Source: Maledivibacter sp. (lineage in GTDB: Bacteria > Bacillota > Clostridia > Peptostreptococcales > Caminicellaceae). Taken from it: DNA of 64,000 bases. The notes under the pieces are model-generated. The model was not told where the DNA came from, ran no database searches, and saw nothing but the letters and a program-made list of their open reading frames with translations. Positions 7,614 through 17,224 of the stretch are shown here, in pieces (the stretch's first letter is position 1; every line of letters begins with the position of its first letter). The DNA is taken from positions 89,095 to 153,094 of the forward strand of contig JAOASB010000007.1 in assembly GCA_025210375.1 (NCBI GenBank), written 5' to 3'. The position numbers and the translations under genes were made by a program.

Positions 7614-9599
7614 ATGTCTAATGTTTACAAAAAGTTGTTTGAACCAATTTCCATTGGTAAATTAAAGTTGAAAAATCGTACTTCAATGGCACCTATGGGA
7701 TTGGTAGGTTATTCAGATTCTGCTGGCGGATTCAATGAAGAGGCCCAAGATTATTATATCGAAAGGGCAAAAGGTGGAGTAGGCTTGATTATAACTGGTA
7801 TCTGTGTAGTTAATCACGATGAGGTTATGGAACAGGGACTGCCATGTCCCACATTAAATCCACTGATTTTCAACATGACTACGGCACCAATGAACGATAG
7901 GATACATGCCTATGATTCTAAGATTCTTTTACAGATCACAGGAGGACTTGGACGCTCAGCTATTCCTAATTTTATCAAGAAGGCATATGCTCCTTCGGAA
8001 AATACTAACCGCTTTGATCCCACAATTACCCATCGTGAGATGACTAAGGAAGAGATCAAGGGGTTGATCCAGGATTTTGTGAAGAGTGCCGCTGTTGCAA
8101 AGCAATCAGGCTTTGATGGTGTGGAAATACACGCAGTTCATGAGGGATATCTTTTGGATCAATTTGCTACTTCCTGTTACAACAAGCGTAGTGATGAATA
8201 CGGAGGGGATTTGAGGGGGCGTCTGAAAATTACTACGGATATTGTCAAGGGGATAAAAGCAGTATGTGGTGCGGATTTTCCTGTATCCCTACGCTTCAGT
8301 GTAAAGAGTTTCATGAAGGGACTTAGGCAGGGGGCACTACCCGGTGAGGAGTTCTCTGAATTTGGAAAGGATTATGAGGAAGGGATTGAATCCGCTAAAA
8401 TCCTTGTGGAAGCAGGATATGATATGCTGAATGTAGATGCTGGTACATATGATTCGTGGTACTGGAATCATCCTCCTATGTATTTTGAAAAAGGGATGTA
8501 TCGTGAGTTTGGTCGCAGGGTCAAGGAAGCCGTTGATGTACCAGTAATCCTTGCAGGTCGCATGGATGATCCTGAGATAGCGATGGATGCCTTAAATGGT
8601 TGTTGTGATATTGTATCCTATGGACGTCCCCTTCTTGCAGACCCATACCTAGTGGAGAAAATTCAAACAGGACATCTTGAGGATATTCGGCCTTGTTTAT
8701 CTTGTCATGATGGATGCATGGGACGTATTGCCCACGGATTGCCTCTCTCATGTGCAGTGAATCCTGCCTGTGGACGGGAAGTAAAATACGGACTTTCTCC
8801 CGCTACAAAAAAGAAAAATGTTCTCATAGTAGGAGGCGGTTTAGCTGGCTTGGAAAGTGCCCGTGTTTGTGGGGTGCGTGGTCATGATGTAACATTGGTA
8901 GAAGCATCGGATAAACTTGGTGGGAATATTATTCCTGGGAGTGTGCCGGATTTTAAGGAAGACGATCGTAGACTCATTAAGTGGTATGAAACACAGCTGC
9001 GTAAGCTGGGAGTTGAAATAAGGATGAATACAAGGGTAGATGGAGATTTTGTAAAGAACTTTGATGCCCATGCTGTAATCACCGCTACGGGTTCAAAACC
9101 CATTATGCTAAACCTCGGAGATGAAAACCATATTGTGTCAGCCGTTGATGTTCTTATGGGCAAGGAAACTGTGGGAGAAAAAATCGTTGTTGTAGGTGGG
9201 GGATTGGTTGGTTGTGAGACTGCTTTGTGGTTAGCCCAGCGGGGAAAGCAAGTATCAGTTGTCGAGATGATGCCGGATATTCTAGGGGGCCCACATGGAA
9301 TGCCCTTCATGAACTACGACATGCTCAAGGATTTATTAGTAGACAATAAGGTGGATATATACCGCAGTACAAAGGTAACAGATGTAAATGGAAAATATGT
9401 TTTCGTTAAAAATGCCAATGATAAACAGAAGATAGAAGCAGATACTGTTATCATCGCAATAGGCTTCACCAGTGAAACCAACTTGCAGAAAGAACTCAGA
9501 GACTTTGATGTACCTGTTTACAACATAGGAGATTCACGTAATGTAAGAAATATTATGTATGCAATATGGGATGCCTATGAGGTAGCAAGATCCATTTAA
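7614..9599 (+). CDS. NADH:flavin oxidoreductase, enoate-reductase type
   Basis: A 661-residue enzyme with the three-part layout of 2-enoate, cinnamate and 2,4-dienoyl-CoA reductases. An N-terminal Old-Yellow-Enzyme TIM barrel carries EIHAVHEGYLLDQF and YGGDLRGR. A 4Fe-4S cysteine set follows at C361, C364, C368 and C380. FAD and NAD(P) domains have VLIVGGGLAGLESA and IVVVGGGLVGCETA. Such enzymes pass electrons from NADH through FAD and Fe-S to FMN to reduce an activated C=C bond. A perfect promoter and a GGGGGAGG site precede it, and a TetR gene follows. The substrate is unknown; bile-acid or aromatic-acrylate reduction is also possible for this family. Confidence 0.88.
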   Translation: MSNVYKKLFEPISIGKLKLKNRTSMAPMGLVGYSDSAGGFNEEAQDYYIERAKGGVGLIITGICVVNHDEVMEQGLPCPTLNPLIFNMTTAPMNDRIHAYDSKILLQITGGLGRSAIPNFIKKAYAPSENTNRFDPTITHREMTKEEIKGLIQDFVKSAAVAKQSGFDGVEIHAVHEGYLLDQFATSCYNKRSDEYGGDLRGRLKITTDIVKGIKAVCGADFPVSLRFSVKSFMKGLRQGALPGEEFSEFGKDYEEGIESAKILVEAGYDMLNVDAGTYDSWYWNHPPMYFEKGMYREFGRRVKEAVDVPVILAGRMDDPEIAMDALNGCCDIVSYGRPLLADPYLVEKIQTGHLEDIRPCLSCHDGCMGRIAHGLPLSCAVNPACGREVKYGLSPATKKKNVLIVGGGLAGLESARVCGVRGHDVTLVEASDKLGGNIIPGSVPDFKEDDRRLIKWYETQLRKLGVEIRMNTRVDGDFVKNFDAHAVITATGSKPIMLNLGDENHIVSAVDVLMGKETVGEKIVVVGGGLVGCETALWLAQRGKQVSVVEMMPDILGGPHGMPFMNYDMLKDLLVDNKVDIYRSTKVTDVNGKYVFVKNANDKQKIEADTVIIAIGFTSETNLQKELRDFDVPVYNIGDSRNVRNIMYAIWDAYEVARSI

Positions 9600-9625
9600 T
9601 ACCATAGAGTAATATGATAAATTGT

Positions 9626-9670
9626 CTACCGAATTCTTTGAATTAGTTCACAGGATTCGGTAGTTTTCTA
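9626..9670 (+). terminator. Intrinsic terminator
   Basis: CTACCGAAT (9626-9634) pairs with ATTCGGTAG (9655-9663), followed by TTTTCT. It separates the flavoenzyme gene from the downstream TetR gene. Confidence 0.8.
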
Positions 9671-9740
9671 TTAGGACTATTTTATTTTTATGATATAATC
9701 TAAATAATATTTTGCAAAAAATTATGAAAAGAGGACAGAA

Positions 9741-10340
9741 ATGGAGCATATGACAAGTCGGCAGTTGCAGGCCATAAGAACCAAGAAAAAGCTATTGGAT
9801 GTTTCAATGGAAATGATTCAAAAGCATGGATATGATTCTGTTACAATTAATCAGATATGTGAGGCAGCAGGTGTTTCAATAGGTGCCTTTTATCATCATT
9901 TAAAAAGTAAAGCTGGAATTATTATTGAAGGATATTCCATCTGTGATGAATATTTTGAGAATGAAGTATATGGGAAATTGTCTGGAGATACTTTTTTTGA
10001 AAAGATTATTGAATATATCGGGTATCAGTCACAGTATGCTATTATGTTGGGAGTAGACCTTATAATTCAGATTTATAGGGCACAAATAACAGAAGGAACT
10101 GAGTTTTTTTTCTCCGATGAAAGGGGGCTGCCAAAGGGACTGGCTTCCCTTGTGCAAAGGGCTCAGGAAAATGGAGAACTGACAAAGGCTGTCTCGTATC
10201 AGCAGATCAGTATGGAAGTACTTGTCGTTTCCCGAGGAATCATTTATAACTGGTGTCAAAATAAAGGAAAGTATGATTTGATTCCTAAAGCAGAAGCCAT
10301 GATAAGAAATTATCTTTATGTCTATCAAATGAATAAATAG
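9741..10340 (+). CDS. TetR family transcriptional regulator
   Basis: A 199-residue regulator. The DNA-binding part GYDSVTINQICEAAGVSIGAFYHHLKSK is a clear TetR helix-turn-helix at about residues 30-58, and the C-terminal part is a typical helical ligand domain. The ribosome site is AGAGGAC. It follows the enoate-reductase-type gene in the same direction behind a terminator, so it is a candidate regulator of that enzyme. The inducer is unknown. Confidence 0.88.
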   Translation: MEHMTSRQLQAIRTKKKLLDVSMEMIQKHGYDSVTINQICEAAGVSIGAFYHHLKSKAGIIIEGYSICDEYFENEVYGKLSGDTFFEKIIEYIGYQSQYAIMLGVDLIIQIYRAQITEGTEFFFSDERGLPKGLASLVQRAQENGELTKAVSYQQISMEVLVVSRGIIYNWCQNKGKYDLIPKAEAMIRNYLYVYQMNK

Positions 10341-10428
10341 CTGTAGCTATTGAAAGTTAAGGTTTTGACTGGAATGTAAATGCAATATGATTAATTCCTC
10401 TACCAAAGCCCGTAATTTTATTGATCTG

Positions 10429-10456
10429 GCATCTAGCTAAAAACTAGGTGCTTTAT
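10429..10456 (+). terminator. Possible terminator of the TetR gene
   Basis: GCATCTAG (10429-10436) pairs with CTAGGTGC (10444-10451), followed by TTTATTAT. The stem is short. Confidence 0.5.
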
Positions 10457-10566
10457 TATATTGTGAAGGTCAAAGATCTTTTTTACTCTCAAATAGGTAA
10501 ATTTTATATACGAAACATATAAATTTAATATCACATAAAAATAAGTCCTATAGGAAAAAATAGTGT

Positions 10567-10690
10567 TTGAGGAAATTGCATAACTCTTACTTGACAGAAT
10601 TGCATAATATATATGTTATGGTTCTTAAGGTTTTTTAACTATATATAGTAGATAGTTTTTGCAGAAGGTAATTATGCAATTTGCTCATTT
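10567..10690. repeat. Family-A inverted-repeat element
   Basis: The left end TTGAGGAAATTGCATAA and right end TTATGCAATTTGCTCA are inverted copies of each other. The interior contains TTTAACTATATATAGTAGATAG, shared with the copy at 49473-49636. It fills most of the gap before speE. Confidence 0.8.
10591..10619 (+). promoter_or_regulatory. Promoter-like sequence inside the family-A repeat
   Basis: TTGACA (10591-10596), 17 bases, TGTTAT (10614-10619). Other copies of this repeat have TTGGCA at the same place, so this copy carries a change that makes a consensus -35. It lies about 158 bases before speE. Confidence 0.45.
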
Positions 10691-10776
10691 AGTAAAAGGA
10701 AGAAAAATCCTTTTGGCATATTTATTTATGGTATCAATTCACAAAAAAACTTAAATATATCGAGGGAGGAATAATA

Positions 10777-11628
10777 ATGGAGCTTTGGTATACACAGCCC
10801 CAGACCGATAATGTGAGATTTTCAATTAAAGTAAAGAAAGAATTGTTTAGTGGCAAAAGTCCTTATCAGCAAATCAATATATTTGATAGCAATGAAATGG
10901 GAAGATTCCTAATTATTGATGGAATTGTCATGTTGACATCAAAGGATGAATTTATATATCATGATATGATTGTTCATGTTCCAATGGCAACAAACCCCGA
11001 TGTGAAAAAAGTACTTGTAATTGGTGGGGGGGATGGAGGTACGGTTAGAGAGTTAACTAGATATCCAGGAATAGAGAAAATAGATATGGTGGAGATTGAC
11101 CAGATGGTTGTAGAGGCATGTCAAAAATATCTTCCCCTTACATCCAGCAAGCTAGAGGATAAAAAAGTGCAACTGCACTTTGAAGATGGTATAGAATTTG
11201 TAAGAAGATCTAAGGAAAAATATGATTTGATTATTGTGGATTCCACAGATCCAATAGGACCAGGGGAAGGGCTATTCACCATGGAATTTTATACATGCTG
11301 TTTCAATTTACTAGGTGAAGATGGTATATTGGTTAATCAATGTGAAAGCCCATTTTATGAGAAAAATGCCAAAGAGATGAGAAAAGCTGTAAAGAAAATC
11401 AAATCCCTATTTCCAATTAGTAGGGTATATCAATATAATATGCCAACCTATCCATCGGGACATTGGCTCTTTGGATTTGCATCAAAAAAATTTGATCCAA
11501 TAAAGGATTTTAAACCAAAGAAATGGGAAGATCTTGGTTTGGAAACAAAATATTATAATACCCATGTACATATGGGTTCGTTCATGCTACCAACCTATGT
11601 AAAGAAAATGGTTGATAATCCGGAGTGA
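10777..11628 (+). CDS. speE: Spermidine synthase (polyamine aminopropyltransferase)
   Basis: A 283-residue cytoplasmic enzyme that transfers aminopropyl from decarboxylated S-adenosylmethionine to putrescine. Family motifs in order are ELWYTQ at the N-terminus, SPYQQINIF (about 36), VIGGGDGGTVRELTRY (about 84) and IVDSTDPIGPGEGLF (about 153, with the catalytic Asp). Length is normal. The GGAGG site is well placed. A RocB-like hydrolase follows four bases after the stop and agmatine deiminase comes next, so this is a polyamine/arginine cluster. No speD, speA or speB is in the window. Confidence 0.93.
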   Translation: MELWYTQPQTDNVRFSIKVKKELFSGKSPYQQINIFDSNEMGRFLIIDGIVMLTSKDEFIYHDMIVHVPMATNPDVKKVLVIGGGDGGTVRELTRYPGIEKIDMVEIDQMVVEACQKYLPLTSSKLEDKKVQLHFEDGIEFVRRSKEKYDLIIVDSTDPIGPGEGLFTMEFYTCCFNLLGEDGILVNQCESPFYEKNAKEMRKAVKKIKSLFPISRVYQYNMPTYPSGHWLFGFASKKFDPIKDFKPKKWEDLGLETKYYNTHVHMGSFMLPTYVKKMVDNPE

Positions 11629-11652
11629 TATTTGATGCAAGGAGGGGATCAA

Positions 11653-13296
11653 ATGCCTCTTAAAAATACGAAAGAGGAAATTTATTCGTTTTTAATGAAA
11701 TTTTGTCAGGTCAAAAGTATAACAGATTCAGAGGGCGAAAGATTAGCTCCAAAATTTATTTATGATGAATTAAAGAAACTCACATATTTTAAAGATAATC
11801 CACGGGATATTTTTTTACAGGAGATCGAAGAAGATCGACTCAAAAGATCAAATCTATGTGCCCTTGTAAGATCAAAAAAACAAACTATGAATACAATTAT
11901 TTTAATGGGGCATTTCGATGTCGTGGATACCGATGTTTGCGGAAATTTAAGGGATATGGCCTTTTATCCTGAAGAATATACAAAGGAAATTGCTAAAATA
12001 GATATTCCAGCAGAGGCTATGGCGGATTTAGAATCTGGGGATTGGATATTTGGCAGAGGCGTGGCGGATATGAAAAGTGGTTTAGCAGTACAAGCTGGAC
12101 TTGTTGCAGAGTTATCTGAAAATCCAGAGGAGCTAGATGTAAATATTTTATATATAGCTGTTGCAGATGAAGAGAACAATGCCTGTGGTATCCATAAGGC
12201 TCTAGAACTTGTTGAAGATATGAAGAAAAAAGGCTATGAATTCCTATGCTGTATCGACAGCGAGCCAACCATTACACAATTAGATAAGGGCTCTGGGTGG
12301 ATTCATCTAGGGTCTATAGGGATGTATACACCCTTTACATTTATTCTAGGGAGAGAAACCCATGTTGGTGAGTATTTTGAAGGTTTGAGTGCAGCTTTGA
12401 TTGCCTTTAAATTAGGAGGGCTTATAGAAGGTAGTGGTGAGTTTGCCGATAGCTTCAAGGATGTGGTGTATCCACCCCTTGCTTGCTTGAAAATAAAAGA
12501 TTTAAAGCCTACCTACTCAGTAACGGTCATAGAGCGTATTGCAATGTACTATAATGTGCTTTTTGTTAAAAAGACCCCCGATGAAATATTGGCTGTATTA
12601 AAAAAAGCTGCAGGCTGTGCATTAGAGAAATCAATAGCAGAACAAAATATGAAAGGGGTTACCCAAGGTACACAGACTAAAGAAAAGATACTAAAGGGAA
12701 GAATAATCGAGTACAATGAACTCTTGAGCCTTGCAGCAGATCAATCAAATGAAGATATTGAAAAGATTATAGAATCCTATTTACAGACTCTTTCATCACA
12801 AATGGAACTACAGGAAAGAGGAATGATGCTTGTCAACCATTTGATCGATATAGCAAAGTTGAAGGGCCCCGCTGTTATTATTGGTTTTTTACCTCCCTAT
12901 TGTCCTGCTTTATATAATGAGCGTAAGACAAAGAGAGAATTAGATATCCTAGATACCGTTGAGGAAATCATACAGGAAGCAGAAAAAACATTTTCTGTGA
13001 AAATTCATACAGCTGAGATTTATGAAGGAATATCGGATTTGAGTGAGTTTGGATTTAAGGGAAATGCAATGGATGAGCAAGCCCTTGCAGAAAACATACC
13101 AGCCTGGGGAGTGGATTTTGTTTATCCCTTCCATAGATCGAAGACCTTAAATATACCGGTTTTGAACATTGGCCCCATAGGTAAGGATGCCCATAAGCTT
13201 ACAGAAAGATTATATCTCCCCTATGCACTGGAAGTTCTACCTTTCTTGTTAAAAAAGATGGTATTAGGACTTGCCAAAAAAGCAAAGAAGCAGTAA
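11653..13296 (+). CDS. RocB-like M20 family hydrolase
   Basis: About 547 residues. Metal-site motifs of the M20 fold are GHFDVVDT (about residue 83), GRGVADMKSG (about 135) and ADEENNACG (about 175). Length and the insert between these and the C-terminal half match RocB, the arginine-utilisation protein of bacilli whose exact reaction is not established. AAGGAGGGG lies just before ATG 11653, so the TTG 21 bases upstream is not the start. It sits between speE and agmatine deiminase, pointing to arginine or polyamine-conjugate breakdown, by association. Confidence 0.82.
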   Translation: MPLKNTKEEIYSFLMKFCQVKSITDSEGERLAPKFIYDELKKLTYFKDNPRDIFLQEIEEDRLKRSNLCALVRSKKQTMNTIILMGHFDVVDTDVCGNLRDMAFYPEEYTKEIAKIDIPAEAMADLESGDWIFGRGVADMKSGLAVQAGLVAELSENPEELDVNILYIAVADEENNACGIHKALELVEDMKKKGYEFLCCIDSEPTITQLDKGSGWIHLGSIGMYTPFTFILGRETHVGEYFEGLSAALIAFKLGGLIEGSGEFADSFKDVVYPPLACLKIKDLKPTYSVTVIERIAMYYNVLFVKKTPDEILAVLKKAAGCALEKSIAEQNMKGVTQGTQTKEKILKGRIIEYNELLSLAADQSNEDIEKIIESYLQTLSSQMELQERGMMLVNHLIDIAKLKGPAVIIGFLPPYCPALYNERKTKRELDILDTVEEIIQEAEKTFSVKIHTAEIYEGISDLSEFGFKGNAMDEQALAENIPAWGVDFVYPFHRSKTLNIPVLNIGPIGKDAHKLTERLYLPYALEVLPFLLKKMVLGLAKKAKKQ

Positions 13297-13390
13297 TATA
13301 AATAAAAAAATCACCTGTAAAGTATTAGTTTGAGATTGTGCTTGGCTTTTAATAAGGTTGACAACAAATGAAGCGGTGGAGATGAAGAAG

Positions 13391-14494
13391 ATGGCAAAAA
13401 TACTAAAGGGAACACCTAAAAAAGATGGCTTTAGAATGCCAGGAGAATTTGAACCCCATAAAGGGTGTTGGTTAGTTTGGCCTGAAAGGACAGATAACTG
13501 GAGATTGGGGGCAAAGCCAGCTCAAAAAGCATTTGCTGAGGTAGCTGAAACAATAGCAAAATATGAAGAGGTTACAATGTGTGTATCTCAAAGACAATAT
13601 GAAGCTGCACGGCAGATGCTTAGCAGTAATATTCGTGTGGTGGAAATGTCAAACGATGATTCTTGGATGAGGGATATAGGGCCTACCTTTGTTGTAAATG
13701 ATAAGGGTGAAGTTAGGGGTGTAGATTGGCGGTTTAATGCATGGGGAGGCTTAGTAGACGGTTTGTATTTTCCATGGGATAAGGATGATCAGGTGGCAAG
13801 AAAGGTATGTGAGATTGAAAATATAGATTATTATTCCCTAGAGGATTTCATACTTGAAGGAGGAGCAATTCATACGGATGGTGATGGCACTGTGATTGTA
13901 ACAGAAGCCTGCTTACTACATGAAAGCAGGAATCCTAAAATGACAAAGGAAGAAATAGAAAATATATTGAAGGAATATCTAGGAGTAGAAAAGGTTCTAT
14001 GGCTTCCAAATGGTATTTATCTTGATGAAACCAATGAGCATGTGGATAACATTGTACATTACTGTGACCCAGGTGTATTAGTTCTTGCTTGGACCGATGA
14101 CAAAAATGACCCACAGTATCCTCTTTCAAAGGCAGCATATGACTATTTGTCCAATGAAACCGATGCTAAGGGTAGAAAACTTGAAATACATAAATTACAC
14201 ATCCCCAATAAAGTATTGATCACTAAGGAGGAAAGTGAGGGAGTTGATATTGTAGATGGAACTCTCCCTAGAAGGGAAGGCGATAGACAAGCGGCTTCCT
14301 ATGCTAATTTTTATATAGCCAATGGCGCAGTGATTTTACCTTTATTTAATGATGATGTGTACGATAAAAAAGCAATAGAAATCTTAAAAAATATTTTTCC
14401 TAAAAGAGAAGTTGTTGGCATATATGCTAGGGAAATAATTCTAGGCGGTGGAAATATTCACTGTATTACTCAGCAGCAAGTCCTAGGTAAATAA
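13391..14494 (+). CDS. aguA: Agmatine deiminase
   Basis: About 367 residues. The enzyme hydrolyses agmatine to N-carbamoylputrescine and ammonia. Conserved parts are [17 protein letters not shown] at the N-terminus, [27 protein letters not shown] (catalytic His) and [12 protein letters not shown] with the catalytic Cys near the C-terminus. ATG 13391 is preferred because GGTGGAG lies nine bases before it and family members begin this way; the upstream TTG and ATG are in frame. With speE it suggests agmatine-to-putrescine-to-spermidine flow, but no N-carbamoylputrescine hydrolase is seen here. A decayed copy of its 3' end lies at 21004. Confidence 0.93.
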   Translation: MAKILKGTPKKDGFRMPGEFEPHKGCWLVWPERTDNWRLGAKPAQKAFAEVAETIAKYEEVTMCVSQRQYEAARQMLSSNIRVVEMSNDDSWMRDIGPTFVVNDKGEVRGVDWRFNAWGGLVDGLYFPWDKDDQVARKVCEIENIDYYSLEDFILEGGAIHTDGDGTVIVTEACLLHESRNPKMTKEEIENILKEYLGVEKVLWLPNGIYLDETNEHVDNIVHYCDPGVLVLAWTDDKNDPQYPLSKAAYDYLSNETDAKGRKLEIHKLHIPNKVLITKEESEGVDIVDGTLPRREGDRQAASYANFYIANGAVILPLFNDDVYDKKAIEILKNIFPKREVVGIYAREIILGGGNIHCITQQQVLGK

Positions 14495-14577
14495 TTATCA
14501 AAAACAAACTATCAAATATTTGTTGTAGATGGTACAACTATTCAAGTACCAGATTTATTCTAAAGTTGTATAATATG

Positions 14578-14610
14578 AAAAAAGTATGCTTTAACATGCA
14601 TATCTTTTTT
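14578..14610 (+). terminator. Terminator after aguA
   Basis: AAAAAGTATGC pairs with GCATAT(C)TTTTTT across a 7-base loop, with a T-run. It closes the speE-rocB-aguA unit. The remaining 230 bases before the next gene show no other feature I can support. Confidence 0.65.
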
Positions 14611-14843
14611 TAGGTGATTTTTAAATATTCTTCTAGATTTTTTCTATTATAAATTAATTTTCTTGTTTACAAGTGGAATAGGTGTAATGGATATATAAAG
14701 GAAAGCATATTAAAGAAAGAATATAATTTGTTAAGTAGACAAATAGAGAGGATAACTGGTATCAGCGAGGGGAGATTGTTTTAAAAGTATAAAAATGCTA
14801 ATAACCTTGTCTATATGACACTTGAAGAACTGGAGGTATACAA

Positions 14844-16841
14844 ATGAAAAAAGTTGTTATTGTGACAGATTTTCAGGGGCCGGTAGTTAAAGAGATAGAA
14901 AAAAATCTAAGAGAAGTTTTTAATGAAAAAATCATCATTGAAAAAGTTTATGTTAGTAAATATGAAGAAGGAAAGCAATTGGAAGGCGATTTATTGCTAT
15001 TTATGTTACCTAGTCGAGTAGAACACATGCGAAATGCTTTAAGAGCAGATGCTAATATTGTAATAGTCTCTCGAACTATTAGAGAGAAAAAAGCTCTTAA
15101 GATTTTTGAAATACCAGAGGGGTCAACGGTTCTTGTTGTCAATGATTGTTATGAAAATACACTTCAGACAATTGCACTGCTATACAAATTAAGAATAAGA
15201 AATTTGAAATTATTACCCCATGATAATACAATCGATTTTTCAGATATAACTATAGCAATTACACCGGGTGAAAGTTTTCGTGTGCCAAAACATATAAAAA
15301 AAATTATTGATATAGGTAATAGATGTTTAGATTCAGCAACTATGATTAATATTGTTAATATATTAGGGATAAATGATAGAGATACGAATAAAAGGTTGTT
15401 GAAATATATAAATACAACAGCTAATTTGGAAGAAGGGATAAAAGACCAATATAGACGTTTAATTATTAGACAAGAACAATTAAATACTGTTATTGCTATT
15501 TCCCATGAAGGTGTTCTTCTTGTTTCGGAACATGGACTTGTTTTACTCCACAATGAACAAGTGAGTTGTTACTTAGAAAAATCTATTATAGATGGAGAGA
15601 CACAATTGCAAAGTCTACTTGAAGGAACGGCTTTAGAGGATCAAATGGATTTTATGGATGAGCTTATTGAAATTAATGGAAAATCCTTTCTAGTTACAAA
15701 GGAGTTGGTAAGCCATATTCCAAACATGGAAGAATATGCTATTATTTTTCGTGATGTAACTTATATCAAACAGTTAGAGCAATCTATTAGGGTAAAGCTT
15801 GAATCAAAAGGGTATCGAGCAAAATATAATTTCAATGATATTGTTCATAAATCAAAAGTGATGGAACAGTGTTTGAAGAAGGCAATGCGTTTTGCGTCAA
15901 ATGATTTAACGGTATTGATTGAAGGAGAAAATGGTACGGGTAAGGAACTAATTGCTCAGTCAATTCATAATCATTCTACTCGAAAACACGGTCCATTTAT
16001 TGCAGTGAACTGTGCAGCTCTTCCTCAAAGTCTTTTAGAGAGTGAATTGTTTGGTTATGAAAAAGGCTCTTTTACAGGTGCTAGAAAAGAGGGGAAACGC
16101 GGTTTATTTGAACAGGCATGTGGAGGTAGTATTTTTTTGGATGAGATTGGCGACATGCCTTTTCCTCTCCAATCTAGATTACTCAGAGTTATTCAAGAAA
16201 AACAGGTTATGAGAATTGGTAGTGACTTTGTTATTGAAGTAGATGTAAGGATCATATCAGCTACTAATAAAAATCTATGTAATGCTGTGAAAAATGGGCA
16301 ATTTAGAGAAGATTTATACTATAGAATTAATGTATTGCCTATAAATGTACCGCCTTTAAGAGAACGGAAAGAAGATATTTTATTACTTTTCAATACATTT
16401 CTAAAGGAGCCTTCTTATGTTATGCCTTTTCACCTGCGTCAAATATTACTAGATTATCACTGGGGTGGTAACGTACGAGAACTTAAGAATATTACAGATT
16501 ATTTTAAATTGATGAGAGAGACAGAAGAACCATTTCCACCCTATTTATTAGAACATCTGAATTCTCATTCTGATAATGATTTGAAAGGATATTTTGAAAT
16601 AACTATATTACGTTTGTGTTATGAAGCAGAAAGGCAGGGTGTGAGCTTAGGGCGTCAAAAACTACGACATCAGATTGAACAAGAAGGCATTTTTGATATT
16701 AGCGAATATCAAATTAGAAAACAATTAGAGCAGATAGTTAAAAAAGGCTTAATGATAATTCAAAAGGGTAGGGTAGGCTGCCGGTTGACAGATGAAGGAC
16801 GGCGTATTGTTGAAAGTATAGAAGATGATGATATAGATTAA
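14844..16841 (+). CDS. Sigma-54-dependent activator with an atypical C-terminus
   Basis: 665 residues. About 1-125 form an N-terminal domain with alternating strands and helices, like the PrpR/receiver-type sensors. A PAS-like segment follows (about 200-320). The AAA+ domain has Walker [10 protein letters not shown] (about 361), the sigma-54 contact loop GSFTGA (408-413) and FLDEIGDMP. The last 100 residues are not the usual Fis-type helix-turn-helix but a winged-helix-like stretch ([18 protein letters not shown], then [15 protein letters not shown]). A perfect -24/-12 promoter lies just downstream before the M20 gene, its likely target. Confidence 0.9.
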   Translation: MKKVVIVTDFQGPVVKEIEKNLREVFNEKIIIEKVYVSKYEEGKQLEGDLLLFMLPSRVEHMRNALRADANIVIVSRTIREKKALKIFEIPEGSTVLVVNDCYENTLQTIALLYKLRIRNLKLLPHDNTIDFSDITIAITPGESFRVPKHIKKIIDIGNRCLDSATMINIVNILGINDRDTNKRLLKYINTTANLEEGIKDQYRRLIIRQEQLNTVIAISHEGVLLVSEHGLVLLHNEQVSCYLEKSIIDGETQLQSLLEGTALEDQMDFMDELIEINGKSFLVTKELVSHIPNMEEYAIIFRDVTYIKQLEQSIRVKLESKGYRAKYNFNDIVHKSKVMEQCLKKAMRFASNDLTVLIEGENGTGKELIAQSIHNHSTRKHGPFIAVNCAALPQSLLESELFGYEKGSFTGARKEGKRGLFEQACGGSIFLDEIGDMPFPLQSRLLRVIQEKQVMRIGSDFVIEVDVRIISATNKNLCNAVKNGQFREDLYYRINVLPINVPPLRERKEDILLLFNTFLKEPSYVMPFHLRQILLDYHWGGNVRELKNITDYFKLMRETEEPFPPYLLEHLNSHSDNDLKGYFEITILRLCYEAERQGVSLGRQKLRHQIEQEGIFDISEYQIRKQLEQIVKKGLMIIQKGRVGCRLTDEGRRIVESIEDDDID

Positions 16842-16850
16842 AATGGACGA

Positions 16851-16899
16851 AAACATTTAATTGGATTAATAGGAACCATCCAATTAAATGTTTTTTTAA
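16851..16899 (+). terminator. Strong intrinsic terminator
   Basis: AAACATTTAATTGGA (16851-16865) pairs with TCCAATTAAATGTTT (16879-16893), followed by a T-run. It ends the activator transcript. Confidence 0.85.
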
Positions 16900-16952
16900 A
16901 ATGATTTTTTAGGAAAGCGTTGAAAACTCTTGTTAATCTAATAATAGAAAAT

Positions 16953-16967
16953 TGGCATAAATGTTGC
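16953..16967 (+). promoter_or_regulatory. Sigma-54 (-24/-12) promoter
   Basis: TGGCAT, 5 bases, TTGC: exact family spacing, preceded by T. It follows the sigma-54 activator gene and precedes the M20 hydrolase by about 260 bases. The long untranslated leader in between shows nothing I can name. Confidence 0.8.
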
Positions 16968-17224
16968 TTAATTACATAGTAGTAATAACTTTAATAGAAG
17001 TAAATAAAATGGAATTGTAATAAATATCCAAATTCTTTAGAAATAGCTTAATAAAAGACAAAAAAATTATTTTATGAATATTAATAAAGAAGCTAAGTCA
17101 GCAACAAAATTATCAAAGGAAGTTGTTTATCTCCTTATTGGTGTGCATAGTGACTATGTTATATCATTTTAGAGGGATAACATAAATATTAGGAACCCAT
17201 AAAATTTATTGAAGGAGTGAAAAG

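Noticed and set aside
8521..9310. Minus-strand open frames inside the flavoenzyme gene
   Set aside because: They lie fully opposite a well-conserved gene, have no ribosome sites and translate to low-complexity sequence.
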